DNA of 64,000 bases from Bradyrhizobium sp. (lineage in GTDB: Bacteria; Pseudomonadota; Alphaproteobacteria; Rhizobiales; Xanthobacteraceae). Position numbers and translations under genes: made by a program. The stretch covers positions 62,001 through 126,000 of the forward strand of contig NZ_SSMW01000151.1 in NCBI RefSeq assembly GCF_004799405.1, written 5' to 3'. Shown here piece by piece: positions 8,737-17,547 of the stretch. Within the stretch, counting starts at the first letter, position 1; the number at the start of each line of letters is the position of its first letter. The notes beneath the pieces were generated by a model, which made no database searches, was not told the DNA's origin, and saw only the letters and a program-made list of their open reading frames with translations.

Positions 8737-9930
8737 TCAGACGACCGCGCGCGCGCGCAGATCCGCGATCGCGTCGGCATCATAGCCAAGCGAGTGCAGC
8801 ACCTCATCGGTATCGGCGCCGAGTTCGGGCGCCATGCGATCCAGCCTGCCGCCGCCATGCGCCAGCTGGAAGCCGCTGCCGGCAAAACGCAGCCGGCCAT
8901 AGGGCGTGTCGATCTCCTGAACGGCGCCGCGCGCCGATATCTGCGGATGATCAATGACCTCCTCGATCTTCCAGATGCTCGCGCAGGGCGCGCCTGCAGC
9001 CTCGAGGATGTTTTCCCACTCGCGCGGATTCTTCTTCGACAGCGCTTCCTCGATGATGGCCCGTAGCGCCGGCTCGTTCTCCTGCCGCGCGAACCAGTCG
9101 GCGAAACGCGGGTCTTCCAGCGCATCGGCGCGGCCGAGCGCGGTCATCAGCGACCGGTATTGCTTCTCGCTGTTGACCGCTAGCAGCAAGTAGCCGTCGC
9201 CTGCCTTGAACAAATTGGCGGTCGGCCTGCGGCTCACCGCCTGATTGCCGGACAGTTGCTGACGATGACCGGCCACCGAGTAATCCGCTACCTGCCCCGA
9301 CAGGAACGCCAGTGTCGCCTCCAGCATCGAGACGTCGACCATCTGCCCTTTGCCGGTGTGACTGCGCTGGAACAGCGCGCTTGATACGCCGAACGCCGCG
9401 GTGGCGCCGGACAGCACGTCGCAGATCGCGAAGCCGGCGCGCGTCGGCCCGGTCTCCTGGTGACCCGTGATCGCCATGATGCCCGACATCGCCTGGATCT
9501 TGCCGTCATAGCCGGCACCGAGGCGCTCGGGGCCGGTCTGGCCGAAGCCGCTGATGGCGCAATAGATCAATCTCGGATTGATCGCCGAGAGCGCGGCATA
9601 GCCGATGCCGAGCTTGTCCATCACGCCGGGGCGAAAATTTTCCATCACCACGTCGGCCTCGGCAGCGAGTTTTTTGACGATGGCGATCGCTTCGGGCTTC
9701 TGCAGGTCCAGCGTCAGGCTGCGCTTGTTGCCGTTGATCGCCTGCCAGCCCGGAGCGAGGCCGCGATCGGCCCATTCGCGGCTCAGCGGGGTGCGGCGCA
9801 TGTCCTCGCCTTCGCGCCGTTCCACCTTGATGACGTCGGCGCCGAGCAGGGCGAGCTGGTAGCTCGCGTAAGGGCCCGCCAGCACCTGCGTGAAGTCGAG
9901 AATCTTCACGCCTTCGAACGGTCGGGTCAC
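8737..9930 (-). CDS. CaiB/BaiF family (class III) CoA-transferase
   Basis: Class III CoA-transferases move CoA between carboxylic acids using an aspartyl intermediate. The 397-residue product opens with PFEGVKILDFTQVLAGPYAS and has GADVIKVERREGEDMR, NGNKRSLTLDL and ENFRPGVMDKLGIGY, all standard for the family. The likely catalytic Asp is in AGYDGKIQAMSG. The GTG at 9930 is chosen because AGGAGG lies 8 bases upstream and homologues start here. The open frame runs another 50 codons into a palindromic repeat that is not coding. The CoA donor and acceptor cannot be told. The next gene upstream on the same strand is the GrdB-like gene. Confidence 0.9.
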   Translation of the reverse strand: MTRPFEGVKILDFTQVLAGPYASYQLALLGADVIKVERREGEDMRRTPLSREWADRGLAPGWQAINGNKRSLTLDLQKPEAIAIVKKLAAEADVVMENFRPGVMDKLGIGYAALSAINPRLIYCAISGFGQTGPERLGAGYDGKIQAMSGIMAITGHQETGPTRAGFAICDVLSGATAAFGVSSALFQRSHTGKGQMVDVSMLEATLAFLSGQVADYSVAGHRQQLSGNQAVSRRPTANLFKAGDGYLLLAVNSEKQYRSLMTALGRADALEDPRFADWFARQENEPALRAIIEEALSKKNPREWENILEAAGAPCASIWKIEEVIDHPQISARGAVQEIDTPYGRLRFAGSGFQLAHGGGRLDRMAPELGADTDEVLHSLGYDADAIADLRARAVV

Positions 9931-9950
9931 CTGGACGTCCTCCTGCTTCT

Positions 9951-10093
9951 TCCCTCTCCCCTTGTGGGAGAGGGTGGCTGCGATGCGAAGCATCGCAGAC
10001 GGGTGAGGGGTCTGTCTCCACGAAGACCGAATGCGCTGTGAGATACCCCTCATCCGGCGCTTCGCGCCACCTTCTCCCACAAGGGGAGAAGGA
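9951..10093. repeat. Palindromic intergenic repeat element (CTCTCCCCTTGTGGGAGAG family)
   Basis: Two oppositely oriented copies of a CTCTCCCCTTGTGGGAGAG-like palindrome (about 9954-9974, and a variant at 10070-10092) bracket about 100 bases. The interval holds a second hairpin, GCGATGCGAAGCATCGC. Related elements lie at 61011-61127 and 63974-64000. It is non-coding and sits in the leader between the CoA-transferase and GrdB-like genes. Confidence 0.8.
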
Positions 10094-10101
10094 AAACGAA
10101 G

Positions 10102-11022
10102 TCAGGCCGCCCGGTTGCCGCGCGCGATCTCTTTTTGCTTGTCGAATTCGGCCCGGCGCAGCGCCAGTTCTTCCGGACTCATTTGCGCGATGTTGTTGTA
10201 GTCGAGCTTCCAGGCCGCGTCCTCGCTCCAGCGCAGCGGCGACTGCATCGTGGTGCGCGCGCCGGGTGCCCGCTCCAGCAGTTCGAGCGCCAGTTCGAGT
10301 GTCAAGGCTTGCGACTTTGTATCATGCGGCTTGCCGGCGGAGTTGCCGAGCGGGAAATCGCTGAACAGAAAACGCGGCACGGCGGCGTGCTCGACGATGT
10401 CCTTGGCGCATCCCATCACCACGGTGGCAATGCCATTGGCTTCGAGGTGGCGCGCCACCAGGCTCGCGGTCTGGTGGCAGACCGGGCAGTTCGGCACCAG
10501 CACGGCGACATCGACCTTGTCGGCGAGGCAGCGGGCCAGGATTTCCGGGGCATCGACATCGATCGTTACCCGGTGGCTGCGATTGGTCGGCGCGCCGAAG
10601 AAGCGCGGCGCGACCTCGCCGATCCGCCCCGAGGCCGCGGCCTTCTGCAGTTGGGCTAACGGAAACCAGGTGCCGCTGTCGGTCGCGGTGGTGTGCTTGC
10701 GGTCGTAGCCGATATGCGAGATGCGCAGATCGTGCTGCTTCGAGGTGTCGCCGTCATAGACCTTGTAGAACTTGGCGCTGCCGTTATACGCCGCACCCGG
10801 TCCCTGGTCGCCCTTGGCCGGATCGTAGGGCGCGGCGGTGGTGACGATCGTCACCCGCGATTGCGCCAGAGGCGTTTTCAGCGGCTGGAACGGCGCATCG
10901 ACATAATGCGCCCAGCGGTAGGGGGTGGTGTAGCCGATCGCGGCGTAGTAATCGCGGGTCCGCTGCATGTAGGGGATCGGAGAATCGTAATCGGGCGCAA
11001 AGCCAAGTTGGTCGTCGGCCAT
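10102..11022 (-). CDS. GrdB-like (glycine/sarcosine/betaine reductase component B family) protein
   Basis: This 306-residue soluble protein resembles the GrdB/PrdB family of anaerobic amino-acid reductases. The supporting stretches are SHIGYDRKH, FPLAQLQKAAASGRIGEVAPRFFG, and DVAVLVPNCPVCHQTASLVA followed by a DFPLGNSAG-like turn. The family's active-site selenocysteine region is represented by CPVC (Cys179, Cys182), so this is a cysteine-only version. No other grd genes (GrdA, C, D, E) are nearby, so the function is probably a different thiol-dependent reduction or an unknown one. The ATG at 11022 has AGGAG about 10 bases upstream, and another ATG at 11028 is possible. It may be co-transcribed with the CoA-transferase across the repeat. 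Confidence 0.65.
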   Translation of the reverse strand: MADDQLGFAPDYDSPIPYMQRTRDYYAAIGYTTPYRWAHYVDAPFQPLKTPLAQSRVTIVTTAAPYDPAKGDQGPGAAYNGSAKFYKVYDGDTSKQHDLRISHIGYDRKHTTATDSGTWFPLAQLQKAAASGRIGEVAPRFFGAPTNRSHRVTIDVDAPEILARCLADKVDVAVLVPNCPVCHQTASLVARHLEANGIATVVMGCAKDIVEHAAVPRFLFSDFPLGNSAGKPHDTKSQALTLELALELLERAPGARTTMQSPLRWSEDAAWKLDYNNIAQMSPEELALRRAEFDKQKEIARGNRAA

Positions 11023-11117
11023 GATCATGTCTCTCCTGCGATTCTCGCCTTAATATCGGATCGGATTTCGGCCAGACTAGACCCACTCCGCCCATGCCTC
11101 AACAGCGGATAGCGCGC

Positions 11118-12911
11118 CTAAATCCCCGCCACCGACGACCACACCTCCGACAGCCTGCGCTTGAACGCCTCCACCCGGGTCTCGGGCGGCACTTCTTCCT
11201 CATCCTCAGGCAATCGAAGCCCGACCACATTGACCCGGCCGCCGCCGATGCTACGCGCCACCAGCACGATGGTATCGAGTTCCAGCGTGGCGCCTTCCTT
11301 CGGCGCATGGTCGAGATGGATGTCGAAATAGTCCGCCAGCGTCAGCCTCGCCTGCTCGTCATCCACCTTGACGCCGTAAATCTCGGCGAGTTCGCCGAGC
11401 GTGTGCTCGCCGGACACGGTGAAATCCCCGAGCAGATGCGGATCGGGCGCGGAATTCGGCGGCATGTCGACAAAGAAGCGATCCAGTGCCTCGGCCTTTT
11501 CCGGCGGCGCCAGCAGATAGAGGTAGTCGCCCGCTTCGACCGGATCGGCCTCGGCGGGCGAAAGAATGTGCTGGTCGCGGATCACCAATGTCGGCTTCGA
11601 CCAGGATGGAATAAGCCCGCGCCGGAAATACAGGCTTTTCGGACGAACGGAATAGCCGACCAACTGCTGCTCGAGCTGGCCCGGCAGATCGAGTTCGACC
11701 CGCCGCGGCCCGCGGTCCGCCCGCGGCAGCGCCACATGCAGCCGCCGGGCGGCTGCGGCCAGCGTCCAGCCCTGCAGCAGCAGCGAGATGATGACGACCA
11801 CGAAGGCGACATCGAAATAGAGATAGGCCTTGGACAATCCGACCAGCATCGGGATCGACGCCAAGAAGATCGCGACCGCCCCGCGCAGGCCGGTCCAGGC
11901 GATGAAGATTTTCTCCCGCCAGTTGAAGCGGAACGGCGCCAGGCAGAAGAACACCGCCAGCGGCCGCGCCACCAGCATCAGCACCAGCGCCACGATCACC
12001 GCCGGGACAATGCTGACCACCAGCCGTTGCGGCGAGACCAGAAGGCCGAGCAGCACGAACATCACGATCTGCGCCAGCCAGGTCGCGGCGTCGAGAAACG
12101 TCACCACCGAATTGTGCGCGCGGGTCGGCCGGTTGCCGATGACGATGCCGGCCAGATAGACGGCGAGAAACCCCGAGGCGTGCGTAATCTGCGCGCCGCC
12201 GAAGATCACCAGTGCGGCGGTCGCCACAAACGGCGCGTGCAGGCCCTGCGGCAGCGCCACCCGATTGAGCGCCAGCACCACCAGCCGGCCGCCGATCACG
12301 CCGACGACGGCGCCGAGCACAGCCTCGCGGCCGAATTCCAGCGCGACATGCCATGCCGAGCTTTCGCCGACCGAAATCAGTTCGACCAGCATCAGCGTCA
12401 GAAATACCGCGAACGGATCGTTGGTGCCGGATTCGACCTCCAGCGTGGCGCCGACGCGCGGCCGCAGCCGCAAGCCCTGCGCGTGCACCAGAAGAAACAC
12501 CGCCGCGGCATCGGTCGACGCCACCACCGCGCCCACCAGCAGCGCCTCGGTCCAGTTCAGGTCGAGCACATATTTGGCAACCGGTGCGGTAATCAGCGCG
12601 GTCAGCAGCACGCCAACGGTGGCCAGCGCCATCGAGGGCGCTAGCACCGCGCGGATGCTTTGAAACCGCGTTCGCAAGCCGCCATCGAACAGGATCAGCG
12701 CCAGCGCCACCGATCCCACCAGATACGTGGTGCGCACGTCGTCGAAGCGCACATGGCCGGGGCCGGAATCGCCGGCCACCATGCCGATCAACAGGAACAC
12801 CAGCAGCAACGGCGCGCCGAAGCGCAGCGCCAGCAGGCTCGACAGAATGCCGGCCATCACCAGAACCGAGCCGAGAAGAATGGCTATGCTGACCGAGTCG
12901 AGCGACGTCAT
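11118..12911 (-). CDS. K+/H+ antiporter of the CPA1 family (NhaP2/CvrA-like)
   Basis: This protein exchanges potassium for protons across the inner membrane. The 597-residue product has 12 or so membrane segments in the first 390 residues, with GMVAGDSGPG, FDGGLRT and ASTDAAAVFLL, which is typical of NhaP2-type antiporters. A cytosolic TrkA-C (RCK-C) domain follows (about 410-490; ADIGD region, with the VEAGDYLYLLAPPEKAE motif). A C-terminal CorC/HlyC-type domain (about 510-590) ends the protein. This layout matches potassium/proton antiporters regulated by nucleotides. The ATG at 12911 (MTSLDSVSIAILLG) is preferred over 12935 because the first membrane helix begins directly after it. Confidence 0.88.
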   Translation of the reverse strand: MTSLDSVSIAILLGSVLVMAGILSSLLALRFGAPLLLVFLLIGMVAGDSGPGHVRFDDVRTTYLVGSVALALILFDGGLRTRFQSIRAVLAPSMALATVGVLLTALITAPVAKYVLDLNWTEALLVGAVVASTDAAAVFLLVHAQGLRLRPRVGATLEVESGTNDPFAVFLTLMLVELISVGESSAWHVALEFGREAVLGAVVGVIGGRLVVLALNRVALPQGLHAPFVATAALVIFGGAQITHASGFLAVYLAGIVIGNRPTRAHNSVVTFLDAATWLAQIVMFVLLGLLVSPQRLVVSIVPAVIVALVLMLVARPLAVFFCLAPFRFNWREKIFIAWTGLRGAVAIFLASIPMLVGLSKAYLYFDVAFVVVIISLLLQGWTLAAAARRLHVALPRADRGPRRVELDLPGQLEQQLVGYSVRPKSLYFRRGLIPSWSKPTLVIRDQHILSPAEADPVEAGDYLYLLAPPEKAEALDRFFVDMPPNSAPDPHLLGDFTVSGEHTLGELAEIYGVKVDDEQARLTLADYFDIHLDHAPKEGATLELDTIVLVARSIGGGRVNVVGLRLPEDEEEVPPETRVEAFKRRLSEVWSSVAGI

Positions 12912-13139
12912 GGGCTTTCGCAAAATCAGGCGCAAATACCTGCAATTGCATCCTTATCGTCGCCACAGTTCGACGCCAACCCATTTCTGCCGGCCAGCGG
13001 CAATGTGCCCGCTTTGCGCCCTTAACCGATTGCAACCGCCATGTCGTATCGATAGCGCCGGGGCTGCGGTTGTGAGAATCTGCCGGATATTCGAATCAAA
13101 TTTGCCTGCCAGGTTCCGCCCCCGGACGAGATTTCGACG

Positions 13140-14450
13140 ATGGAAATGAACGACGTCACTAATTTCCTGCACACCGCCGCCCGCTCGGTCGGCGCCGAAG
13201 TCACCTCGCCATGGTTCTATCTGCAGCTCGGCTTCGTACTGGCCGCCGCCGGGGTCGCGTTTGCCGTGGGCGCCGCCATTCGTTCGCGGATCGACATGAC
13301 CACGCTCGCTACACGCTGGCCGGCGCCGGTGCAGTTGTTGATGCAGACGCTGGCGGACCGCACCGCGACCGCGGTATTCGCGGTGCTGATGACGCTGGCG
13401 CGCGGCGTGATGCTGCATTCGACCTGGCCCAGCCGCAGCTATCTGCTCTCGGTGGCCGCCAACCTCGCTTTCGCATGGCTGATCATCCGCCTCGCCACCT
13501 CGTTTATCCGCAACGACTTCACCGTCCGCCTGGTCTCGCTGTCGGCATGGATCGTGGCGGCCTTGAGCATTCTCGGCCAGCTTGAGCCGGTCATCGATGC
13601 GCTCGACTCGGTCTCGGTCGTGCTTGGCGGACTTCGACTGACGCCGCTGCTGCTGATCAAGCTCGGCGTGCTGCTGATCCTGGCGCTGTGGCTGTCGGTG
13701 ATCGCGAGCAATTTCATCGAGAGCCGGATCACGCGGTCCGGCGACCTGACGCCCTCGCTCCAGGTGCTGCTGGTCAAGATGATCCGGCTGGCGCTGATGG
13801 TGTTTGCCGTCGCGGTGGTGATGAGCGCGGTCGGCATCAATCTGTCGGCGCTGGCGATCTTCTCCGGCGCGGCCGGCGTCGGCATCGGCTTCGGCCTGCA
13901 AAAGATCGTCGCCAATTTCATCAGCGGCATCATCCTGCTGGCGGATAAATCGGTGAAGCCCGGCGATCTCGTCACCATCGGCGACAGCTCGGGGCGCATC
14001 AGCGCGATGAAGACGCGCTATATTTCGGTCGCCGCCGGCGACGGTCGCGAGTTCCTGATCCCGAACGAAGATCTGGTGACCCAAAAGGTCACCAACTGGA
14101 CCTATACCGACAACAACACGCTGGTGAAGGTCAATTTCGGCACCAATTACGAGGCCGACCCGCGGCTGGTCTGCAAGCTGGCGATCGAGATCGCGGCCGC
14201 CGCACCGCGTGCGCTGAAGGGCAAGCCGCCGAACTGCATCCTGACGGAGTTCGCCGAAGCCGGCATGAAGTTTTCGCTCACCTTCTGGATCGCCGACCCC
14301 GACGGCATGGACAATGTGAAGAGCGAAGTGATGCTGGCGCTGTGGGAAGCGTTCAAGCGCGAGAGCATCCAGGTGCCCTACCCGGTGCGCGAAATCCGCG
14401 TCCGCGGCGGCGCGCTGCCGGTGGAGACCGTGATCGAAGCTTCCGGCTGA
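13140..14450 (+). CDS. MscS-family mechanosensitive ion channel
   Basis: This channel opens when membrane tension rises and so protects against hypo-osmotic shock. The 436-residue product has about five hydrophobic segments. The pore helix reads GAAGVGIGFGLQKIVANFISGIILL (near residues 242-266), the MscS signature. It continues into the beta domain (KPGDLVTIGDSSGRI and FLIPNEDLVTQKVTNWT) and a C-terminal domain ending with YPVREIRVRGG. It diverges from the K+/H+ antiporter gene across 228 bp. Both genes have osmotic or ion-balance roles, so shared control is plausible but not shown. Confidence 0.92.
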   Translation: MEMNDVTNFLHTAARSVGAEVTSPWFYLQLGFVLAAAGVAFAVGAAIRSRIDMTTLATRWPAPVQLLMQTLADRTATAVFAVLMTLARGVMLHSTWPSRSYLLSVAANLAFAWLIIRLATSFIRNDFTVRLVSLSAWIVAALSILGQLEPVIDALDSVSVVLGGLRLTPLLLIKLGVLLILALWLSVIASNFIESRITRSGDLTPSLQVLLVKMIRLALMVFAVAVVMSAVGINLSALAIFSGAAGVGIGFGLQKIVANFISGIILLADKSVKPGDLVTIGDSSGRISAMKTRYISVAAGDGREFLIPNEDLVTQKVTNWTYTDNNTLVKVNFGTNYEADPRLVCKLAIEIAAAAPRALKGKPPNCILTEFAEAGMKFSLTFWIADPDGMDNVKSEVMLALWEAFKRESIQVPYPVREIRVRGGALPVETVIEASG

Positions 14451-14561
14451 CGCGCATGCGCTTTGCTCGCGCCCGTCCTGACTTGCTTTGACCGCTCCGA
14501 TCATTAAATTAGGGGCTTCCAATCCACGGTTCCCCAACTCCCGCCGGTACATGACCCGCCC

Positions 14562-15386
14562 ATGAGCTATATCGAAGCCACCGAAACTTCCCTGCGCAAA
14601 ACCGGGCAGATCAAGCTGCATGGCCCGAGCGGATTCGCCGGCATGCGCAAGGCGGGCGCGCTGGTGGCCGAGTGCCTCGATCAACTGACCGATATCGTCA
14701 AGCCGGGGATCATGACCTCGCGGATCGACGATTTCGTCCGCGACTTCGCCTTCGGCCATGGCGCCTATCCCGCCACCCTGATGTATCGCGGCTATCGCTA
14801 TTCGACCTGCACCTCGATCAATCACGTGGTTTGCCACGGCATGCCCGGAGACCGGGTGTTGAAGGAAGGCGACATCGTCAACATCGACGTCACCTTCATC
14901 GTCGAGGGCTGGTATGGCGACTCCAGCCGGATGTATGCGGTCGGTCCGATTTCCCGCAAGGCCGAACGGCTCAACGAGGTGACCTACGAGGCCATGATGC
15001 GCGGCATCGCCGCGGTGAAACCCGGCGCCACCACCGGCGACATCGGCCACGCCATTCAAAGTTTCGTCGAACCGCAGGGCATGAGCGTGGTGCGCGACTT
15101 CTGCGGCCACGGGCTGGGCCGCATGTTCCACGACGAGCCGAACATCATTCATATCGGCCGGCCCGGCGAAGGCGTGGTGTTCAAGCCTGGCATGTTCTTC
15201 ACCATCGAGCCGATGATCAACCTCGGCAAGCCGCACGTTAAAATATTGTCCGACGGCTGGACCGCGGTAACCCGCGACCGCTCGCTATCGGCGCAATTCG
15301 AGCATTCGGTCGGCGTTACCGCCAACGGTTTCGAAATCTTCACGCTGTCGAAACGCCACGGCGAGAAGCCGCCGGTGGCGGCCTGA
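14562..15386 (+). CDS. map: Methionine aminopeptidase, type I
   Basis: This enzyme removes the initiator methionine from nascent proteins. The 274-residue product has the creatinase-like pita-bread fold with all five metal ligands recognisable: Asp in NIDVTFIV, Asp in YGDSSRM, His in CGHGLG, Glu in TIEPM and Glu in QFEHSVG. It also has the substrate-binding His in TSINHVVCHGMP. The length fits type Ia with an N-terminal extension of about 20 residues. radC follows on the same strand after a 335-bp repeat-bearing gap, an order that is common in alphaproteobacteria. Confidence 0.97.
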   Translation: MSYIEATETSLRKTGQIKLHGPSGFAGMRKAGALVAECLDQLTDIVKPGIMTSRIDDFVRDFAFGHGAYPATLMYRGYRYSTCTSINHVVCHGMPGDRVLKEGDIVNIDVTFIVEGWYGDSSRMYAVGPISRKAERLNEVTYEAMMRGIAAVKPGATTGDIGHAIQSFVEPQGMSVVRDFCGHGLGRMFHDEPNIIHIGRPGEGVVFKPGMFFTIEPMINLGKPHVKILSDGWTAVTRDRSLSAQFEHSVGVTANGFEIFTLSKRHGEKPPVAA

Positions 15387-15494
15387 TCGCATGGACTCGG
15401 GCGTGCGATAATCTCGTCCCCGCGCACGCGGGGGCCACAAATAATCTGTTCGCGTGGATTTCGAATTTCAAACAGCCAAATCGTCTTAGCTTTA

Positions 15495-15654
15495 CCCTCC
15501 CCTGGAGGGGGAGGATCGACGCGAATGCAATGAGCGGCGGGGTGGGGTGACAGTCTCTCGCCGCTAACGGTGCACCTGTTGAGACACCGTCACCCCACCC
15601 GGTCTCACATTTCGCTGCGCTCATGCGAGCCGACCCTCCCCCTCCAGGGGCGGG
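15495..15654. repeat. Long palindromic repeat between map and radC
   Basis: Outer arms CCCTCCCCTGGAGGGGGAGG and CCCTCCCCCTCCAGGGG enclose inner arms GGGGTGGGGTGACAGTCTC and GAGACACCGTCACCCCACCC, and TGAGCGGCG pairs loosely with CGCTGCGCTCATG. The element can fold as one long cruciform of about 160 bp. With flanking sequence it accounts for most of the gap 15387-15721, in which I see no gene. Confidence 0.75.
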
Positions 15655-15721
15655 TAAGCACAAGTCCGCATTCCCGCGACGCGCCGGGCGATTCACGATT
15701 GCAAAAACTGGCCGCTGCGGC

Positions 15722-16447
15722 ATGGTTGGGGCCATGCCGGCGAAAACCAGCGATATCGACGATCAATCCACCGAGACGCCGCATTACCACGGCCACCGCG
15801 AGCGGCTGCGCGAGCGCTTTCACAGCGCCGGGTCGGATGCCCTGAGCGATTACGAACTGCTCGAACTGGCGCTGTTTGCCTCGATCCCCCGGCGCGACAC
15901 CAAGCCGTTTGCCAAGGCGCTGCTGAAGAAATTCGGCTCGTTCGCCGAGGTCGTTCACGCACCGGCGGCGCGCCTGCGCGAAGTCGACGGGATCAGCGAC
16001 GCCTCGATCAACCAGATCAAATTGATCGCCGCGGCGACCCATCGCATCGCCAAAGGCGAGATCAGGAAAAGCGTTGCGCTGTCGTCGTGGAACGACGTGA
16101 TCGGCTATTGCCGGGCCGGCATGGCGTTCGCCGACAAGGAGCAGTTTCGCATCCTGTTTCTCGACAAGCGCAACCAGTTGATATCAGACGAGGTGCAGCA
16201 GACCGGCACCGTCGACCATACCCCGGTCTATCCGCGCGAGGTGATGAAGCGGGCGCTGGAATTATCGGCCACCGCCATCATCCTGGTGCACAACCATCCC
16301 AGTGGCGATCCGACGCCCTCGCAGGCCGATATCCAGATGACCAGGGCCATAATCGACATCGCTGGCCCGCTCGGCATCTCCGTGCACGATCACATCATCG
16401 TCGGCAAGAACGGGCATGCGAGTTTGAAGGGGCTGAAGCTGATTTAG
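15722..16447 (+). CDS. radC: RadC-family JAB/MPN+ domain protein
   Basis: RadC proteins carry a JAB/MPN+ metallo-hydrolase domain. They were named for DNA repair, but the biochemical role is unsettled. The product is 241 residues from the ATG at 15722 (another in-frame ATG is at 15734). The N-terminal helical part has [22 protein letters not shown] and a helix-hairpin-helix-like [14 protein letters not shown]. The C-terminal half has the metal motif [14 protein letters not shown]. The open frame extends upstream into the palindromic repeat, and that part is not credible coding sequence. A transposase remnant abuts the 3' end. Confidence 0.9.
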   Translation: MVGAMPAKTSDIDDQSTETPHYHGHRERLRERFHSAGSDALSDYELLELALFASIPRRDTKPFAKALLKKFGSFAEVVHAPAARLREVDGISDASINQIKLIAAATHRIAKGEIRKSVALSSWNDVIGYCRAGMAFADKEQFRILFLDKRNQLISDEVQQTGTVDHTPVYPREVMKRALELSATAIILVHNHPSGDPTPSQADIQMTRAIIDIAGPLGISVHDHIIVGKNGHASLKGLKLI

Positions 16448-16636
16448 CGCCCGGGATGCCGCCACCGAACGAAGCGATTGCAACAGCTGGTATGCGGACC
16501 ATAGGTCGCTGGCAGGTCCAGCCATGGCGCACCCGAGCGCAGAACCCAAAAGATGCCATTGAGCACGCGACGGTCATTTACCCGCCGAACGCCGCGCGGC
16601 TTGTTCGGCATCATAATCGCTGAGTTCATAGCGCAT
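16444..16636 (-). pseudogene. IS5-family transposase N-terminal remnant, frameshifted
   Basis: Read from the ATG at 16636 the sequence begins MRYELSDY, then shifts frame into PNKPRGVRRVNDRR, LNGIFWVLRSGAPW, LPATYGPHTS and NRFVRWRHPG. This is the N-terminus of IS5/IS427-group transposases. The usual segment between MRYELSDY and PNKPRG is partly deleted, causing the frame change. Everything after about 60 codons is gone, and the fragment runs directly into the radC stop. No complete element or terminal repeats remain. I recognise the family from memory of the motif, not from a search. Confidence 0.8.
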
Positions 16637-16896
16637 CGTCAGAGGCTCTGGTTTGGGAGCTTGAATCACGTCCACAACAATACCATCAAGCCGCAATAGC
16701 TGGCCGCAAGGCCGCTAGTGCTCTAAATTTACTGCCGCTTTCGGCGGCATAGCGGACATAACCAGACCTGCGGCTGGTGCGCCCCTGTAGCGAACGACCT
16801 ATATCGGACATTCTCGCAAAGGGGTAGCTTTCGGACGGCAAGCTTTCGCATTGACCCAGATCATTAGAAAGTCATGCAGACAGGGAGACGGACGAA

Positions 16897-17292
16897 ATGG
16901 CAACAAACGTCAAGCAAATGATGGAGGCCGCCCACGCCGCAGTGCCAAAGATCACACCGGCTCAGGCGCGCGAAATGATCGCGAAAGGCAACACCCTGGT
17001 GGTCGATGTGCGCGATGCGCCGGAGGTGAAGAAGAGCGGCATGGTTGCCGGTGCTGTGCATGTCTCGCGCGGCATGCTGGAATTCCGCGCCGACCCCGAG
17101 TCACCCTACTACGACAAGAATTTTGCCAAGGACAAGACCGTCATCCTCTATTGCGCTTCTGGCGGGCGCGCAGCGCTCGGCGGCAAGGTGCTCAAGGATA
17201 TGGGCTATGACCAAGTGTACAACGTCGGCGCCTTCAAGGATTGGGCTGAAAGCGGCGGTGCGATCGAAAAACCGATCGACACCGGCACGTGA
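16897..17292 (+). CDS. Rhodanese-domain sulfurtransferase-like protein
   Basis: This 131-residue protein is a single rhodanese domain. It has VVDVRDAPEVKKSGMVAGAVHVSRGMLEF as the conserved N-terminal part and LYCASGGRAALGGKVLKDMGYDQVYNV with the catalytic loop CASGGRA. It lacks a signal peptide and is probably cytoplasmic. Such proteins transfer sulfane sulfur through a persulfide on the active-site Cys. The ATG is preceded by GGGAGACGG. It stands alone between a transposase remnant and a Rossmann oxidoreductase, so the partner is unknown. Confidence 0.9.
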   Translation: MATNVKQMMEAAHAAVPKITPAQAREMIAKGNTLVVDVRDAPEVKKSGMVAGAVHVSRGMLEFRADPESPYYDKNFAKDKTVILYCASGGRAALGGKVLKDMGYDQVYNVGAFKDWAESGGAIEKPIDTGT

Positions 17293-17547
17293 AAACACGT
17301 TCAGCTTCCCAGTCTTCTTCTGGCATCGCGTCATTTCGCTGCGACGTGGAATTTGATCGCTATGGGGCATAGCGGCTCATCTCCACCTTTCGTGATCGGG
17401 AAAGGACTCGCCGGCTTTTCTTCGAAGTTAAGTCATTTGCCCGGCATGCCATCTCGCACTTTGACCCGAAGCGGACATGACGACCTGTCGGCTCGGGGCG
17501 ACATTTGATAGGATCCCGGCAGGTCATTCAAACGCAAGGCCACGAAC

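Noticed and set aside
11094-12644. A 516-codon plus-strand open frame rich in Gln, Arg and His
   Set aside because: It is the antisense shadow of the K+/H+ antiporter gene.
12954-15236. A 760-codon open frame on the minus strand
   Set aside because: It runs antisense across the mscS and map genes, both of which have strong family motifs. It is a high-G+C shadow frame rich in Arg, His and Asp.
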